A stretch of DNA of 59,352 nt, taken from positions 1 through 59,352 of the forward strand of contig WHUE01000015.1 of the NCBI GenBank assembly GCA_009377375.1, written 5' to 3'. The DNA is from Alphaproteobacteria bacterium (GTDB lineage: Bacteria; Pseudomonadota; Alphaproteobacteria; MPNO01; UBA2964). The notes below the pieces were generated by a model. It saw nothing but the letters and a program-made list of their open reading frames with translations. It was not told where the DNA came from and searched no databases. This document shows positions 1 through 8,228 of this stretch, in pieces; within the stretch, counting starts at the first letter, position 1, and each line of letters opens with the position of its first letter. The translations under genes and the position numbers were made by a program.

Positions 1-823
1 ATTCCGCGTATTCGCCGTAGGAGAACACCATGTCGGCGGCGTTGAAACGCTGGCGGCGCTCGCCGTTCACCAGGGTCTCGATCTCCGCGTCCAGGAGCGC
101 GCTGCCGCCGGTCACGATGCAGGGGCCGATGGAGGTGGAGGTGTCGAAGTTCTTCTGCATGCCGAACACCATCGGGCCGTGCTCGGGCGAGAGCCGGATG
201 GACCAGTCGCCCAACAGGGTGACGCCCCAGATATGGTCGGCGAAATCCTCCGCCCGGATGTCCTTGCCCCGTTTGCCGATCACCACCGCGAGCTCGCCCT
301 CGTAATCCAGCCGGATGGCGCGGCGCGGGTAGATCACCTGTCCCTCGTGCCCGACCGACTCGCGGTCCACCTTCCAGAAGCCCCAGAAGCCGCGCCGGCG
401 CACGCGCTCGCGCGCATCGCCGATCTCCTCGTCGCCCTCGCCGCGCTCGGCCCGCCGCTCGGCCATCGCCTGCGAATGGTCGGCGAAATTGCCGCCGGCG
501 CAGGCGACGCGGGCGCGGCCCGCGCGCGGCGCGTGCAGCGTCACCTCGGCGGCGGCGAAGACGATCCGCGCGCCGTCGGGCCCGTCGCGGTCCGCCGCGT
601 TGCCGAGATGCTCCAGCGCCGCCTCCGCCGTCTCCAGCGCCCGCGCCCCGCCCTCGATGAAGCGGCCGAGACCGGACGGCGCCAGCGCCTCGGCCAGGCG
701 CAGCGGATCGGGCTCGCCGTCCCGCTCCGCCAGCCGCTTGGCGGCGGCGAGCGAGACATCCACCACCTCCTCGCCCAGCAGCACGCCGGTGCGCCGCTGC
801 GGGCCGAAAACCACGATCTTCAA
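1..823 (-). CDS. Fumarylacetoacetate hydrolase (FAH) family protein, 3' end beyond window
   Basis: About 274 residues are visible and the C-terminus lies outside the window. The reading starts at a TTG (821-823, minus strand) with a GGAG Shine-Dalgarno upstream. The N-terminus LKIVVFGPQRRTGVL matches the usual start of FAH-family proteins, which supports the TTG. The catalytic domain includes DYEGELAVVIGK (E175 and E177 are likely metal ligands), GDWSIR (D206), MQKNFD and SIGPCIVT, all typical of FAA_hydrolase enzymes. These are Mg-dependent C-C hydrolases, decarboxylases or isomerases acting on oxo-acids. It sits downstream of a TTT binding protein and a TauD-like dioxygenase on the same strand, so it may belong to their catabolic unit. 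The exact substrate cannot be read. Confidence 0.85.
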   Translation of the reverse strand, partial: MKIVVFGPQRRTGVLLGEEVVDVSLAAAKRLAERDGEPDPLRLAEALAPSGLGRFIEGGARALETAEAALEHLGNAADRDGPDGARIVFAAAEVTLHAPRAGRARVACAGGNFADHSQAMAERRAERGEGDEEIGDARERVRRRGFWGFWKVDRESVGHEGQVIYPRRAIRLDYEGELAVVIGKRGKDIRAEDFADHIWGVTLLGDWSIRLSPEHGPMVFGMQKNFDTSTSIGPCIVTGGSALLDAEIETLVNGERRQRFNAADMVFSYGEYAE

Positions 824-850
824 CGGAGCACTCCCTGACCGGACCGGCGG

Positions 851-1864
851 CTATTTCAGCCCGACGGCGGCCTTCGCGCGGGCGACGACGGCGCTTTCGG
901 TGGCGATATGGGCCTCGACGATCTTCTGCATCTCCGCCCCTTCCTTCGGCCCGAGCTCCATCTTCCGCTTCTTCGCGGCGGCGCGGAAGCCGGGGTCCTT
1001 CATCGTGGCGTCGAAGGCGCGGCGCAGCGCGGCGACGCGGGCGGCCGGCGTGCCGGGCGGGGCGGCATAGGCGCGGCCCATCACCTCCTGCGTCTGGAAG
1101 ACCTCGACGATCTTCCGCTTCTCCGGATCGGGGCAGAGGTCGAGCAGCAGCGGCACATCGGGGAAGTGGGGCGAGCGCTCGAACCCGCTCTGCGCGACGA
1201 AGGTGTGCTTCATCAGCTCGGCATGGACCAGGCGCACCGAATCCAGCGGCAGCGCCATGCCGTCGACCTCCTTCTTCTTGTAGGCATTGGCGATGGCGGA
1301 GCTGCCCTTGTAGCCGGAGACGATCCTGACCTTCGCGCCGGTGCAGTAGGGCAGCAGGGCCGCCATGATGTGGTTGGGCGCGCCGGGCTGGGTGACGCCG
1401 ACGACGGTTTCCTCGCCGCGCGACCTGAAGGCATCGAGGTCCTTCGCCACCTCCGGCCAGACGAGGAAGCCGCTGGTGGTTTCCACCGCACGACCGATCC
1501 AGTTGAACTTGGCGGCGTCGTAGCGGAGGCCCTTCTTGCCGAGGAGCTGCAGCGTCGCCAGGCTCTGCAGCGGCGCGAGGATCGCCGTGCCGTCCTTCGG
1601 CGCGACGTGATAGGCGTGGTTCGCGGCCCGCACCCCGCCGGCGCCCGGCATGTAGGTGACGATGACGTTCGGATTGCCGGGAATGTGTTTGCCGAGATGC
1701 TCGCTCAGCAGCAGGGCGTAGACGCCGTAGCCGCCCCCGGCGCCGCCGGCGGAGGTGAAGGTGACCGTTCTGCCCTTGTAGAAATCGGCCGTCTCGTCGG
1801 CGGCGGCCGGCAGCGCGGCGAGGCCGAGCCCGAGGGCGAGCGTCCATGCGGTCGCGGATTTCAT
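851..1864 (-). CDS. TTT-family periplasmic substrate-binding protein (TctC/Bug type)
   Basis: This 337-residue protein starts with a Sec signal peptide (residues 1 to about 22, ending PAAA-DE). The mature part has the Bug/TctC pattern: a beta strand and glycine-rich loop (FTSAGGAGGGYG), then NVIVTYMPGAGG and a DGTAIL segment. Such proteins capture carboxylates or related organic anions in the periplasm and deliver them to a TctAB membrane pair. No TctAB lies beside it, so it is an orphan binding protein that may share the TctAB at 17887-19934 or one outside the window. It is flanked on the same strand by a TauD-like dioxygenase upstream and an FAH enzyme downstream. The ligand is unknown. Confidence 0.88.
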   Translation of the reverse strand: MKSATAWTLALGLGLAALPAAADETADFYKGRTVTFTSAGGAGGGYGVYALLLSEHLGKHIPGNPNVIVTYMPGAGGVRAANHAYHVAPKDGTAILAPLQSLATLQLLGKKGLRYDAAKFNWIGRAVETTSGFLVWPEVAKDLDAFRSRGEETVVGVTQPGAPNHIMAALLPYCTGAKVRIVSGYKGSSAIANAYKKKEVDGMALPLDSVRLVHAELMKHTFVAQSGFERSPHFPDVPLLLDLCPDPEKRKIVEVFQTQEVMGRAYAAPPGTPAARVAALRRAFDATMKDPGFRAAAKKRKMELGPKEGAEMQKIVEAHIATESAVVARAKAAVGLK

Positions 1865-1916
1865 CGGTCGTTCTCCCGGACTGGTTTCGGTCGCGGCGCG
1901 GGGCGGGCCCGCGCGG

Positions 1917-2753
1917 TCAGGGCGCGGCCGGCGGCACGTGCCCCTCGATCTGCACCCGGAATCCGGACCGGACGGCGGGGTAGTAGTCGTTGATCGCGTA
2001 GTGGTGGCAGCAGCGGTTGTCCCAGAACGCGATGGAATGCGGCTCCCAGCGGAAGCGGTAGAAGAATTCCGGCGACCGGCAATGCTCGATCAGGAACCGC
2101 GCGATGCCGATGCCCTCGCCCTTGGGCAGGCCGTTGAGCCAGCGGACCGCCGAGCCGTTCACGTAGAGCGACTTGCGGCCGCTCTCCGGGTGGCGGATGA
2201 CGACCGGGTGCTCGGCGCGCGGCGTGCCGTCGCCGAAGATCAGCACGCCGTCATGCAGCGCGGTGAGCCCTTCGAGATAGGTCTTCATGCGGTCCGACAG
2301 CGCCTCGTAGGCGGCGTACATGCTGACGAAGATGGTGTCGCCGCCGCCGTTCGGCGGAATCGTGTGCATGTAGAGGATGCTGCCCAGCGGCGGGACCGGC
2401 GCGCAGGACTGGTCGGTGTGCCAGGCGTTGCCGGAGATGCCGTCGAAGGAGTTCTCGTCGAAATGGAACCGGCGCACCCGCGGGTCGTCCGAATGCCCGC
2501 TATGGGTCTTCTTGCCGACATGGCTGCCGACGGGGCCGAAATATTCGGCGAGCCGGACATGGTCGTCATGGCCGATCTTCTGGTCGCGGAAGAAGAGCAC
2601 CAGGTTCTCGGTGAAGGCCCGCTTCAGCTCGGCGAGCTCCAGCTCCGACAGGGGGCGCGTCAGGTCGATATTGCCGATCTCCGCGCCGATATGCGGGCTG
2701 CACCGCGTCACCGTGAGCGCGCGATAGCCTTCGTTGCTGCCTATGCCGTCCAT
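1917..2753 (-). CDS. TauD/TfdA-family Fe(II)/2-oxoglutarate dioxygenase
   Basis: A 278-residue enzyme of the usual family length. The facial-triad ligands are visible as WHTDQ (H112, D114) and the distal His in WDNRCCHHYA (H251). R262 or R266 in the following YPAVRSGFR is the expected 2-oxoglutarate carboxylate anchor. Family members hydroxylate taurine, 2,4-D, alkyl sulfates or other small acids so that they break down. It lies 52 bp upstream of the orphan TctC gene on the same strand, which suggests a shared imported substrate. TauD itself releases sulfite from taurine, and an Xsc pathway lies 5.5 kb away, but taurine specificity is not shown by the sequence. Confidence 0.87.
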   Translation of the reverse strand: MDGIGSNEGYRALTVTRCSPHIGAEIGNIDLTRPLSELELAELKRAFTENLVLFFRDQKIGHDDHVRLAEYFGPVGSHVGKKTHSGHSDDPRVRRFHFDENSFDGISGNAWHTDQSCAPVPPLGSILYMHTIPPNGGGDTIFVSMYAAYEALSDRMKTYLEGLTALHDGVLIFGDGTPRAEHPVVIRHPESGRKSLYVNGSAVRWLNGLPKGEGIGIARFLIEHCRSPEFFYRFRWEPHSIAFWDNRCCHHYAINDYYPAVRSGFRVQIEGHVPPAAP

Positions 2754-2971
2754 GCCGTCCTCCCGCCTGCGCGATCCCGCACCGCGATGCCTTGAATAAC
2801 CATAGAAGCAGTGTAACCAAGTCCCGTCAATGCGCTGGAATGGAATCCCGGCTCCGGCGTCTTACCCGCCGGACTCTCCGGATGCGTCCATCCGGCGGTT
2901 CACGGGGGACGCTGGCGCGATAATTCGGGCAGGAATAGAATTCATTCATACGCGGCGGTCGCCTGCGAAGT

Positions 2972-3640
2972 CTAGTTAAGAGCGAGGTCCGGCAGCGTCA
3001 CGGTGCAGCGCAGGCCCAGCGGGCCGGACTCGAAGGCGAGATCGGCCCCGGCCTGCCTGGCGAGGTGGCGCATGGCCTGAAAGCCGAGGCTGCCGTCGAC
3101 CGCGGGATCGAACCCGTCCGGCAGGCCCACGCCGTCATCCGTCACCTCGATCACGCCGCGGCCGTCGCGGCGGCGGCCGCAGGCGACCTCTATGGCCACG
3201 GGCAGGCCGGTGGGGTGGGCGTACTTGACGGCATTGGTGACGGCCTCGGTCACGATCAGCGCGACCGGAAGGACCAGATCGGGCGGGATCTCGTACCGGT
3301 CGTCCGGCGCCGGCGCGCACTCGATCGTGCCGCCGAACGGCATCGAGACGGCCAGCGAGCCGCACAGCTCCCGCAGATAGGCCGCGAGGTCCACCGTGAC
3401 GGAGTCCGGCCTGTGCGCCAGCATGCGGTGCAGCCGGGCCGCGGTCTCGATCCGCGAGGCGATGTCGCCCAGCAGAACCGACACCTCCCCGGCGCTCATC
3501 GCCCTGCGCTCGCGGGCCAGCTGCGAGGCGTGCAGCCGCACGAGCGCCACCACGAGCGAAAGATTGTTCGCCACCCGGTGGTTGAGCTCGACAGTCGAGT
3601 CGGTTCCGAGAGACAAAGAGAATTCTGTGTTTGTATTCAT
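2972..3640 (-). CDS. Sensor-less histidine kinase (HisKA_2/HWE-like)
   Basis: A 222-residue protein with only dimerisation and ATPase domains. The phosphoacceptor is probably H21 in ELNHRVANN, which resembles the HisKA_2 HRxxN box. The HATPase domain shows an N box (EAVTNAVKYAHP) and a G1 box (VTDDGVGLP), followed by a glycine-rich segment near LGFQAM. There is no membrane segment, PAS domain or receiver, so the input must come from a partner. Such short cytoplasmic kinases in alphaproteobacteria often feed general-stress or LovK-like pathways, but no partner response regulator is adjacent. The upstream region is AT-rich and probably contains its promoter. Confidence 0.8.
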   Translation of the reverse strand: MNTNTEFSLSLGTDSTVELNHRVANNLSLVVALVRLHASQLARERRAMSAGEVSVLLGDIASRIETAARLHRMLAHRPDSVTVDLAAYLRELCGSLAVSMPFGGTIECAPAPDDRYEIPPDLVLPVALIVTEAVTNAVKYAHPTGLPVAIEVACGRRRDGRGVIEVTDDGVGLPDGFDPAVDGSLGFQAMRHLARQAGADLAFESGPLGLRCTVTLPDLALN

Positions 3641-3947
3641 TCAATTGTCTCCCGAATATGGATGATGTCTCATTATTCGAACCGTCAAATGTAAATGAAT
3701 CTATAAAGTTTGCAACATAAAGAATCAATAATTTTTATATGATATACAGTGATTATACAAAATAATATTGATCTACTAATGTTTTGCTTAAGCCATATGC
3801 GCCGGAGGGCGCGGCTGCGCCGCCGGCTTGTGCGGCCTCGAATGAGTAAGCGGCAGCAAAGACCCATTTGTTTCTAGTCAGCCATTGACAGCAAATCCGC
3901 CGCCCCAAATTATACGGTTGTGGGCTGGAGAAGGGTGAGCGTGTGTC
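3641..3947. other. AT-rich intergenic region
   Basis: This 307-bp divergent gap is strongly AT-rich from about 3640 to 3790, in sharp contrast to the surrounding DNA, then returns to high GC. It separates the minus-strand kinase from the plus-strand RHH gene and probably holds promoters for both. No convincing gene, tRNA or terminator is visible in it. Confidence 0.5.
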
Positions 3948-4166
3948 ATGGCAACGTCCCGCGCTGAACGGTTGCAGATTATGCTTACGGACGAAGAGTT
4001 ACGCGTACTTGACGACTGGCGCTTCGAGCGGCGGATGCCGAGCCGGGCGGCAGCGGTGCGCGAACTCCTCAAGCGTGGCCTCGCGGTGGAGGGTTTCAAA
4101 CAGGCGGACAGCCACGAGAAATCCGGGAGCTTCGGCATCCTGGACGAGGCTGCGGAAACCAGCTGA
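3948..4166 (+). CDS. Small ribbon-helix-helix (CopG/Arc-like) protein
   Basis: A 72-residue protein. Residues about 7-42 (ERLQIMLTDEEL, then MPSRAAAVRELLKRGL) have the beta strand, helix, turn, helix layout of RHH DNA-binding proteins, including a final LLKRGL. Such proteins are small repressors or antitoxins acting as dimers. No toxin gene is adjacent, so an antitoxin role is not supported. The ATG at 3948 follows a weak AGGGTGAG site. An overlapping frame starting with GTG at 3943 codes for a low-complexity Arg-rich peptide and was not chosen. Confidence 0.6.
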   Translation: MATSRAERLQIMLTDEELRVLDDWRFERRMPSRAAAVRELLKRGLAVEGFKQADSHEKSGSFGILDEAAETS

Positions 4167-4563
4167 CGGTCCGGCGCGAGGCCGGAACAGCGACATCGGC
4201 CTGAAGGCGGGCCGCAGAAGTCGGTAACGACGCGCCGGCCAGCCCTCCGGCGGGGAAGCGCTCGCGGCCGGTTTCCCGGAACGCGGGGATCGTTGCCCGG
4301 ATCAAATGCGCCTCTCTCATCGTCATGGCCGGTGAAGGCCGACCATGACGAAAAGGTAAACCGGACAGCGGTGGCGGAGCCTGGCGCGGCTGCATCTCGC
4401 GGCGCGGCGGAAATGCGGCGAAACAGCATCAAACTTCTGAAAACAATGAAATAACCCGAACCGGGCCAATCCTGCGCATATATTAAAAGATAATAGCGCT
4501 GGAAATGCGCTCCTGCTTCCAATAATGTCAGCAATGTTATTCATTTTTTTAAAAGGAATTGTT
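4167..4563. other. Intergenic region with a REP-like palindrome
   Basis: The 397-bp gap contains the palindrome described separately at 4321-4350. Its 3' part, about 4470-4563, is AT-rich and probably carries the promoter of the next gene, with an AAAAGGAA ribosome site at 4551-4558. I see no coding region. Confidence 0.5.
4321..4350. repeat. REP-like palindrome (same family as 12119-12321)
   Basis: A 12-bp arm beginning CGTCATGG faces its near-perfect complement ending CCATGACG across a TGAAGG spacer. The single mismatch would form a G-U pair in RNA. The core GTCATGGTCGGCGAAGGCC recurs four times in the pta-sauS gap, so this is a dispersed intergenic repeat. Confidence 0.7.
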
Positions 4564-4905
4564 ATGGACATGGACAAATTCAAGCAGGGAATCAAGCCCG
4601 GCATCTGGGGCGCCGTCATCGGCGCCGCGGCGCTCGCCATTATCGGCTTCAACTGGGGCGGCTGGGTGACCAGCAGCGCGGCGACGGAGCTGACCCGGAC
4701 GGCGGTTCTGGACCGGCTGGTTCCGATCTGCGTGGGTCAGTTCAACGCGGACGCCGACAAGGCCGCCAAGCTGGCGGCGTTGAAGAAGGCCGATTCCTGG
4801 AAGCAGGGCGATTACGTGGCCAAGCAGGGCTGGGCGACCATGCCCGGCGCCAAGGAGGCCAACAGCCGGGTCGCCGACAGCTGCGCGACCCTGATCGCGT
4901 CCTGA
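4564..4905 (+). CDS. Single-helix membrane/periplasmic protein of unknown function
   Basis: A 113-residue protein starting at the ATG at 4564, just after an AAAAGGAA ribosome site. An earlier ATG at 4525 has no such site. Residues about 13-32 (PGIWGAVIGAAALAIIGF) form one membrane helix. The rest is a soluble domain containing two cysteines (ICVGQF and DSCATL) that could pair outside the cytoplasm. Proteins of this shape are frequent in alphaproteobacteria, but I cannot name a family or function. It converges on the hydrolase gene at 4952-6028. Confidence 0.65.
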   Translation: MDMDKFKQGIKPGIWGAVIGAAALAIIGFNWGGWVTSSAATELTRTAVLDRLVPICVGQFNADADKAAKLAALKKADSWKQGDYVAKQGWATMPGAKEANSRVADSCATLIAS

Positions 4906-4917
4906 CCGGACGGTCCT

Positions 4918-4940
4918 CCCGCCGGCCGACGGCCGGCGGG
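4918..4940. terminator. GC-rich hairpin between convergent genes
   Basis: A 10-bp perfect stem (CCCGCCGGCC paired with GGCCGGCGGG) has a 3-nt loop. It lies 13 bp after the stop of the small membrane protein and just before the end of the convergent hydrolase gene. There is no T-run, so it is either a hairpin-type terminator or only a transcript-end stabiliser. Confidence 0.45.
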
Positions 4941-4951
4941 CCTGCGCCGTT

Positions 4952-6028
4952 TCAGCCCTGCCCCAGCGTCTCCGCCATCCAGTCGGCGACCATCGGGCGG
5001 TAGAGATAGGGCATGTTGTCGACGACGTGGTTGCCGCCGGCGATGACGGCGAGTTCCTTGTCCTTCGACCCGGCGATGCGGTGGTATTCCTCCGCCCCGG
5101 CGAGCGGCGCCGTCGGGTCCCGGTCGCCGTGGACGAGGAACAGCGGACAGGAGATTTTCTCCGCGACGCCGCGCAGGGTGAAGTCCTTCGCCTTTTCCCT
5201 CGCCTCTTCCAGCGTCGCGACCTGCAGCATTTCGCGGAAGCTGCCATGGGTGTGCGGCTTGCAGAACTCCCAGGTCTGGACCAGGTCGAACACCCCGCCC
5301 GACGCCGACACCGCCCTGACCCGGCTGTCGAAGGCGGCGGCGCGGCCGGTGAGATAGCCGCCCATCGACCGGCCGAACAGGCCCACCCGCCCCGAATCCA
5401 CGTCGTCGCGCTCCTCCAGCGCGTCGATCACCGCGCCGATCGGGCCCTCGAAGTCGAACGGCACCGGGCCGTCCGCGGCGCCCTCGCCCTGGCCCGGCCC
5501 GTCGAGCGACAGCGTGGCGACGCCGCGGCGCAGGAACTCGCCCTCCAGCAGGAAGAACTCCTCCTTGGTGGAGCCGGTGCCCGGCACGATGACGACCACC
5601 GGCGGCGGGTTCATGCCCCGCGGGATGCGCAGATGCCCCGGGAAGCGGTAGTCGCGCCAGCCGAACTCCACCCGCTCCCCCGGCGGATCCAGCAGGGGGA
5701 GCGCGCGGGTGAACATCGCCACCTTGCGCGCCATCGCGCTGTTGCGCTGCGCCTTGTCCTCCTTGAACGGCAGCGCGCCGAAATGGCACAGTAGCCCGGC
5801 TCGCACCAGCAGCTCGCCCGCGGTCAGCGTGCGGCCCCGCGCCAGCGCGGCCTCGGCCTCGGTGACGCGGCTGTCGGCCTCCGCCAGCCATTCGGTCAGC
5901 CAGCCGGCCGTGCTGCCGATCCGGTCCAGGATGCGTTCGATGTCGTTGAAATCGACGCCGTAGGCGACGTAGCGCGGCAGGCGGAACCGGGTGACGTCCT
6001 TCAGCTTCTCCAGCGCCTCGTCGGCCAT
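4952..6028 (-). CDS. Alpha/beta hydrolase with N-terminal helical region (DHPON-hydrolase/FrsA-like)
   Basis: A 358-residue enzyme. The C-terminal two thirds is an alpha/beta-hydrolase fold with VPGTGSTKEE (oxyanion region), the nucleophile elbow GRSMGG, an acid in HGDRDPTAP and a catalytic His in GGNHVVDN. The N-terminal ~130 residues are helical, as in 2,6-dihydroxypseudooxynicotine hydrolase and FrsA-like enzymes, which cleave C-C or ester bonds in oxo compounds. It is followed 28 bp later on the same strand by two VOC genes transcribed upstream of it, so all three may be one operon. The substrate is unknown. Confidence 0.85.
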   Translation of the reverse strand: MADEALEKLKDVTRFRLPRYVAYGVDFNDIERILDRIGSTAGWLTEWLAEADSRVTEAEAALARGRTLTAGELLVRAGLLCHFGALPFKEDKAQRNSAMARKVAMFTRALPLLDPPGERVEFGWRDYRFPGHLRIPRGMNPPPVVVIVPGTGSTKEEFFLLEGEFLRRGVATLSLDGPGQGEGAADGPVPFDFEGPIGAVIDALEERDDVDSGRVGLFGRSMGGYLTGRAAAFDSRVRAVSASGGVFDLVQTWEFCKPHTHGSFREMLQVATLEEAREKAKDFTLRGVAEKISCPLFLVHGDRDPTAPLAGAEEYHRIAGSKDKELAVIAGGNHVVDNMPYLYRPMVADWMAETLGQG

Positions 6029-6056
6029 CGCCCTGCCCCCCTTGCGCGCGGCGGCG

Positions 6057-6566
6057 TCAGCCGGCGCCGGCCTGCTCGCGCGCCTTCGCGGTGAAGACGT
6101 CCTCGCCGATGCCCTCTCCGGTCTCGATGTCGAGCTGCCTGGTCATCGGGCCCTGGGTGCTCATCGCCTCGAACCCGTCTTCCCAGCGGTCGCAGTAGAG
6201 CTCGCACACATGCCCGTCGGGATCGGTGACGTAGAGGCTCTGGGTCACGTTGTGCAGCACGGTGTCGACCGCGATGCCCTGTTCGGTCAGCTCCCTGTAC
6301 TTCGCCTGCACCTCGGCGAAATCCCTGAGCTGCCACGCGAAATGGATCATGCGCGGCTGCGTCTCGTTGGGCGGGGGGGCGTCCGCCGCGGCGCGCTGGA
6401 ACAGGCCGAGATCGTGGTGCTGCTCGCCCAGGCTGAGGAAGCAGACCCCCGCCTCCAGCTTCTCCGACGCGACCCTGAGCCCGAGGAGGTTGACGTAGAA
6501 ATCGCGGGACCTGACCACGTCCTTCACGTTGAGCACGAGATGCGAAATCCGCTTCGCCCTGATCAT
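6057..6566 (-). CDS. VOC-superfamily protein (glyoxalase/extradiol-dioxygenase fold)
   Basis: 169 residues with two beta-alpha-beta-beta-beta modules. The first includes RISHLVLNVKDV (His as first metal ligand) and HHDLGLFQ, and the second begins PRMIHFAWQLRDF and ends with DPDGHVCELYCD, giving His and Glu as metal ligands. The family includes ring-cleaving dioxygenases, glyoxalases and resistance proteins. It resembles the neighbouring VOC gene and probably arose with it by tandem duplication. Function is not determined. Confidence 0.85.
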   Translation of the reverse strand: MIRAKRISHLVLNVKDVVRSRDFYVNLLGLRVASEKLEAGVCFLSLGEQHHDLGLFQRAAADAPPPNETQPRMIHFAWQLRDFAEVQAKYRELTEQGIAVDTVLHNVTQSLYVTDPDGHVCELYCDRWEDGFEAMSTQGPMTRQLDIETGEGIGEDVFTAKAREQAGAG

Positions 6567-6581
6567 CGCCTGTCCTCCGCC

Positions 6582-7061
6582 TCAGAAATATTCGATCTCG
6601 CCGGTCTCGCCGGTGGCGATGTCGAGCGCCGCGTTGTAGAGCCGCGTGCTCCGCATCCCCTCGAACCCGTTCTCGTGCAGGTTGGAGAACAGCTCGACGC
6701 AGTTGTTGTCCGGATCGCGGAAATAGATGCTGCGGGTCACGTTGTGCTCGACCACGCGCTCGATCTCCACCCCCTTCCCGACCAGCTCGGCATGGGCAGC
6801 CTGGACGGCGGGAAAATCCTCCATCTCGAAAGCGATGTGGACGATGCCCGGCTGGTCCGGCGCGGGCGGGGCGCCGTCCGGCGCGGCGCGCTGGAACAGG
6901 CCCAGCGTATGGTGGTCGTCGCCGAAGCTCATGAAGCACTGGCCGCGCGCCTCGTTATAGGCGGCGACCTTGAGCCCCACGGTCATGGCGTAGAATTCCG
7001 ACGATGCCTTCATGTCGCGCACGGCCAGCACCACGTGGCCGAAACGTCTGGCTGGTATCAT
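6582..7061 (-). CDS. VOC-superfamily protein, tandem paralogue
   Basis: 159 residues starting at the ATG 7059-7061, which follows a GGAGG site; a longer upstream frame to 7181 lacks this support. It shows RRFGHVVLAVRDM, HHTLGLFQRAAPDG, IVHIAFEMEDF and FRDPDNNCVELFSN, matching its neighbour nearly motif for motif (LGLFQRAA is identical). The His and Glu metal positions are kept. The gene ends 16 bp before the next VOC start, so the two are co-transcribed. The pair with the downstream hydrolase suggests an oxidative ring- or chain-cleavage route, which is inference. Confidence 0.85.
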   Translation of the reverse strand: MIPARRFGHVVLAVRDMKASSEFYAMTVGLKVAAYNEARGQCFMSFGDDHHTLGLFQRAAPDGAPPAPDQPGIVHIAFEMEDFPAVQAAHAELVGKGVEIERVVEHNVTRSIYFRDPDNNCVELFSNLHENGFEGMRSTRLYNAALDIATGETGEIEYF

Positions 7062-7220
7062 GTCCGGTCCTCCGGCGCGCACGGCGCCCGATCGAGCCGC
7101 CGTCCGGCGCGCCTGACCGCGTTCTCGGACGGTTTCCCTGTTCCCCGGGACGATAGGCCATCCCGGCACGCCGTTCAACAATCGTGACGGATTGTCCCGG
7201 TTTTCGCATCGAGCCGCGCG

Positions 7221-8018
7221 TCACAGCACATCCGATATGCGCGCCGCGGCGTCCTCCAGCAAGGGCAGGTGCGCGATGGCGGAGTCCAGCGTCATCCGCG
7301 CCGCCGGCGCATGGACGGCGAGCCCGGCCACCACCTCGCCCTGCCGGTCGCGCACCGGCACGGCGAGGGCGATCAGCCCGAGCGCGAATTCCTCGTTGTT
7401 GACCGAATAGCCCATCTCGCGAATCTCGGCGAAACTGCGCGCCAGCGCGCGGGGCTCGGTCAGCGTGTTCGCGGTGTGGCACGCCAGCGGCAGCGCCTTC
7501 AGCAGCCGGTCGCGCGCGGCGTCCGCCATGTGAGCCAGCAGCAGCTTGCCGATGGCGGTGCAGTGGACGGGCACATGGCTGCCCGCCTCCAGCCGGACGC
7601 GCAGCGGCCAGTCGCATTCCACCCGGTCGAGATAGAGCACCTCGTGCCCGTCGAGGATGCCGAGATTGCAGGTCTCGCCCAGCCGCTCCGTCAGCGCGAC
7701 CAGCACCGCGTGCAGCCCGCCGCGGCGCGACGAGCGCTGCAGCGCCCGCCGGGCGAGCCGGCTCATCCGCGCGCCGATGCTGTATTCGTCCTGCGCCACG
7801 TCGCGCTGCAGCAGCCCCAGCTCGACGAGCTGGCGCACCACCCGGTGCGCGGTCTGGCGCGGCATGTCCAGCCGGCGGGCGAGATCCGGCAGGGTGACGG
7901 GATATTCGTCGTCGATCACCGTCTCCAGCACCGCCATCGCCTTGGCCAGGGCCGAGCCGGTCTCGCGCGCGGAATCGCCGCGCGCGCGGAGGGGGCGGAT
8001 GTCGTGGTCGTCAGGCAT
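7221..8018 (-). CDS. IclR-family transcriptional regulator
   Basis: 265 residues. An N-terminal winged HTH (about 20-80: LAKAMAVLETVI, LPDLARRLDMPRQTAHRVVRQL) is followed by the IclR effector domain, with typical segments ILDGHEVLYLDRVE, VPVHCTAIGKLLLAH and EFALGLIALAVPVRD. It is transcribed away from the xsc cluster across a 210-bp gap containing a 22-bp dyad (8072-8093). This divergent arrangement is the usual layout for a pathway-specific IclR regulator. The open frame continues far upstream antisense to xsc, but homology begins near MPDDHD, so the start at 8018 was chosen. Confidence 0.88.
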   Translation of the reverse strand: MPDDHDIRPLRARGDSARETGSALAKAMAVLETVIDDEYPVTLPDLARRLDMPRQTAHRVVRQLVELGLLQRDVAQDEYSIGARMSRLARRALQRSSRRGGLHAVLVALTERLGETCNLGILDGHEVLYLDRVECDWPLRVRLEAGSHVPVHCTAIGKLLLAHMADAARDRLLKALPLACHTANTLTEPRALARSFAEIREMGYSVNNEEFALGLIALAVPVRDRQGEVVAGLAVHAPAARMTLDSAIAHLPLLEDAAARISDVL

Positions 8019-8071
8019 GAAAAAGCACCAGCAGGCGGCGCGGCGCGCCAACGTTACAATCATTATACCAA

Positions 8072-8093
8072 GAAATCGAAGCGATGCGATTTC
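8072..8093. promoter_or_regulatory. Candidate IclR operator (inverted repeat)
   Basis: The arms GAAATCG (8072-8078) and CGATTTC (8087-8093) are perfect complements around an 8-nt spacer. The dyad sits in an unusually AT-rich part of the divergent iclR/xsc gap, where a regulator of both promoters would bind. Assignment to IclR is positional inference. Confidence 0.45.
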
Positions 8094-8228
8094 GATTAAT
8101 CGGTACATCTTGTCCCATTTTCTGGGCTGGTCTATGCTCCGCGTCAACCACGGAGCCCGTCCCGGCGGCGGCTCCGACAAGAGAACGGCGGCCGCGGCCG
8201 GCCGCACCGGAACAGGGAGACGGCACGA

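Noticed and set aside
3685-3867. 60-codon frame in the AT-rich gap
   Set aside because: No ribosome site or protein-like pattern; it lies in the probable promoter region.
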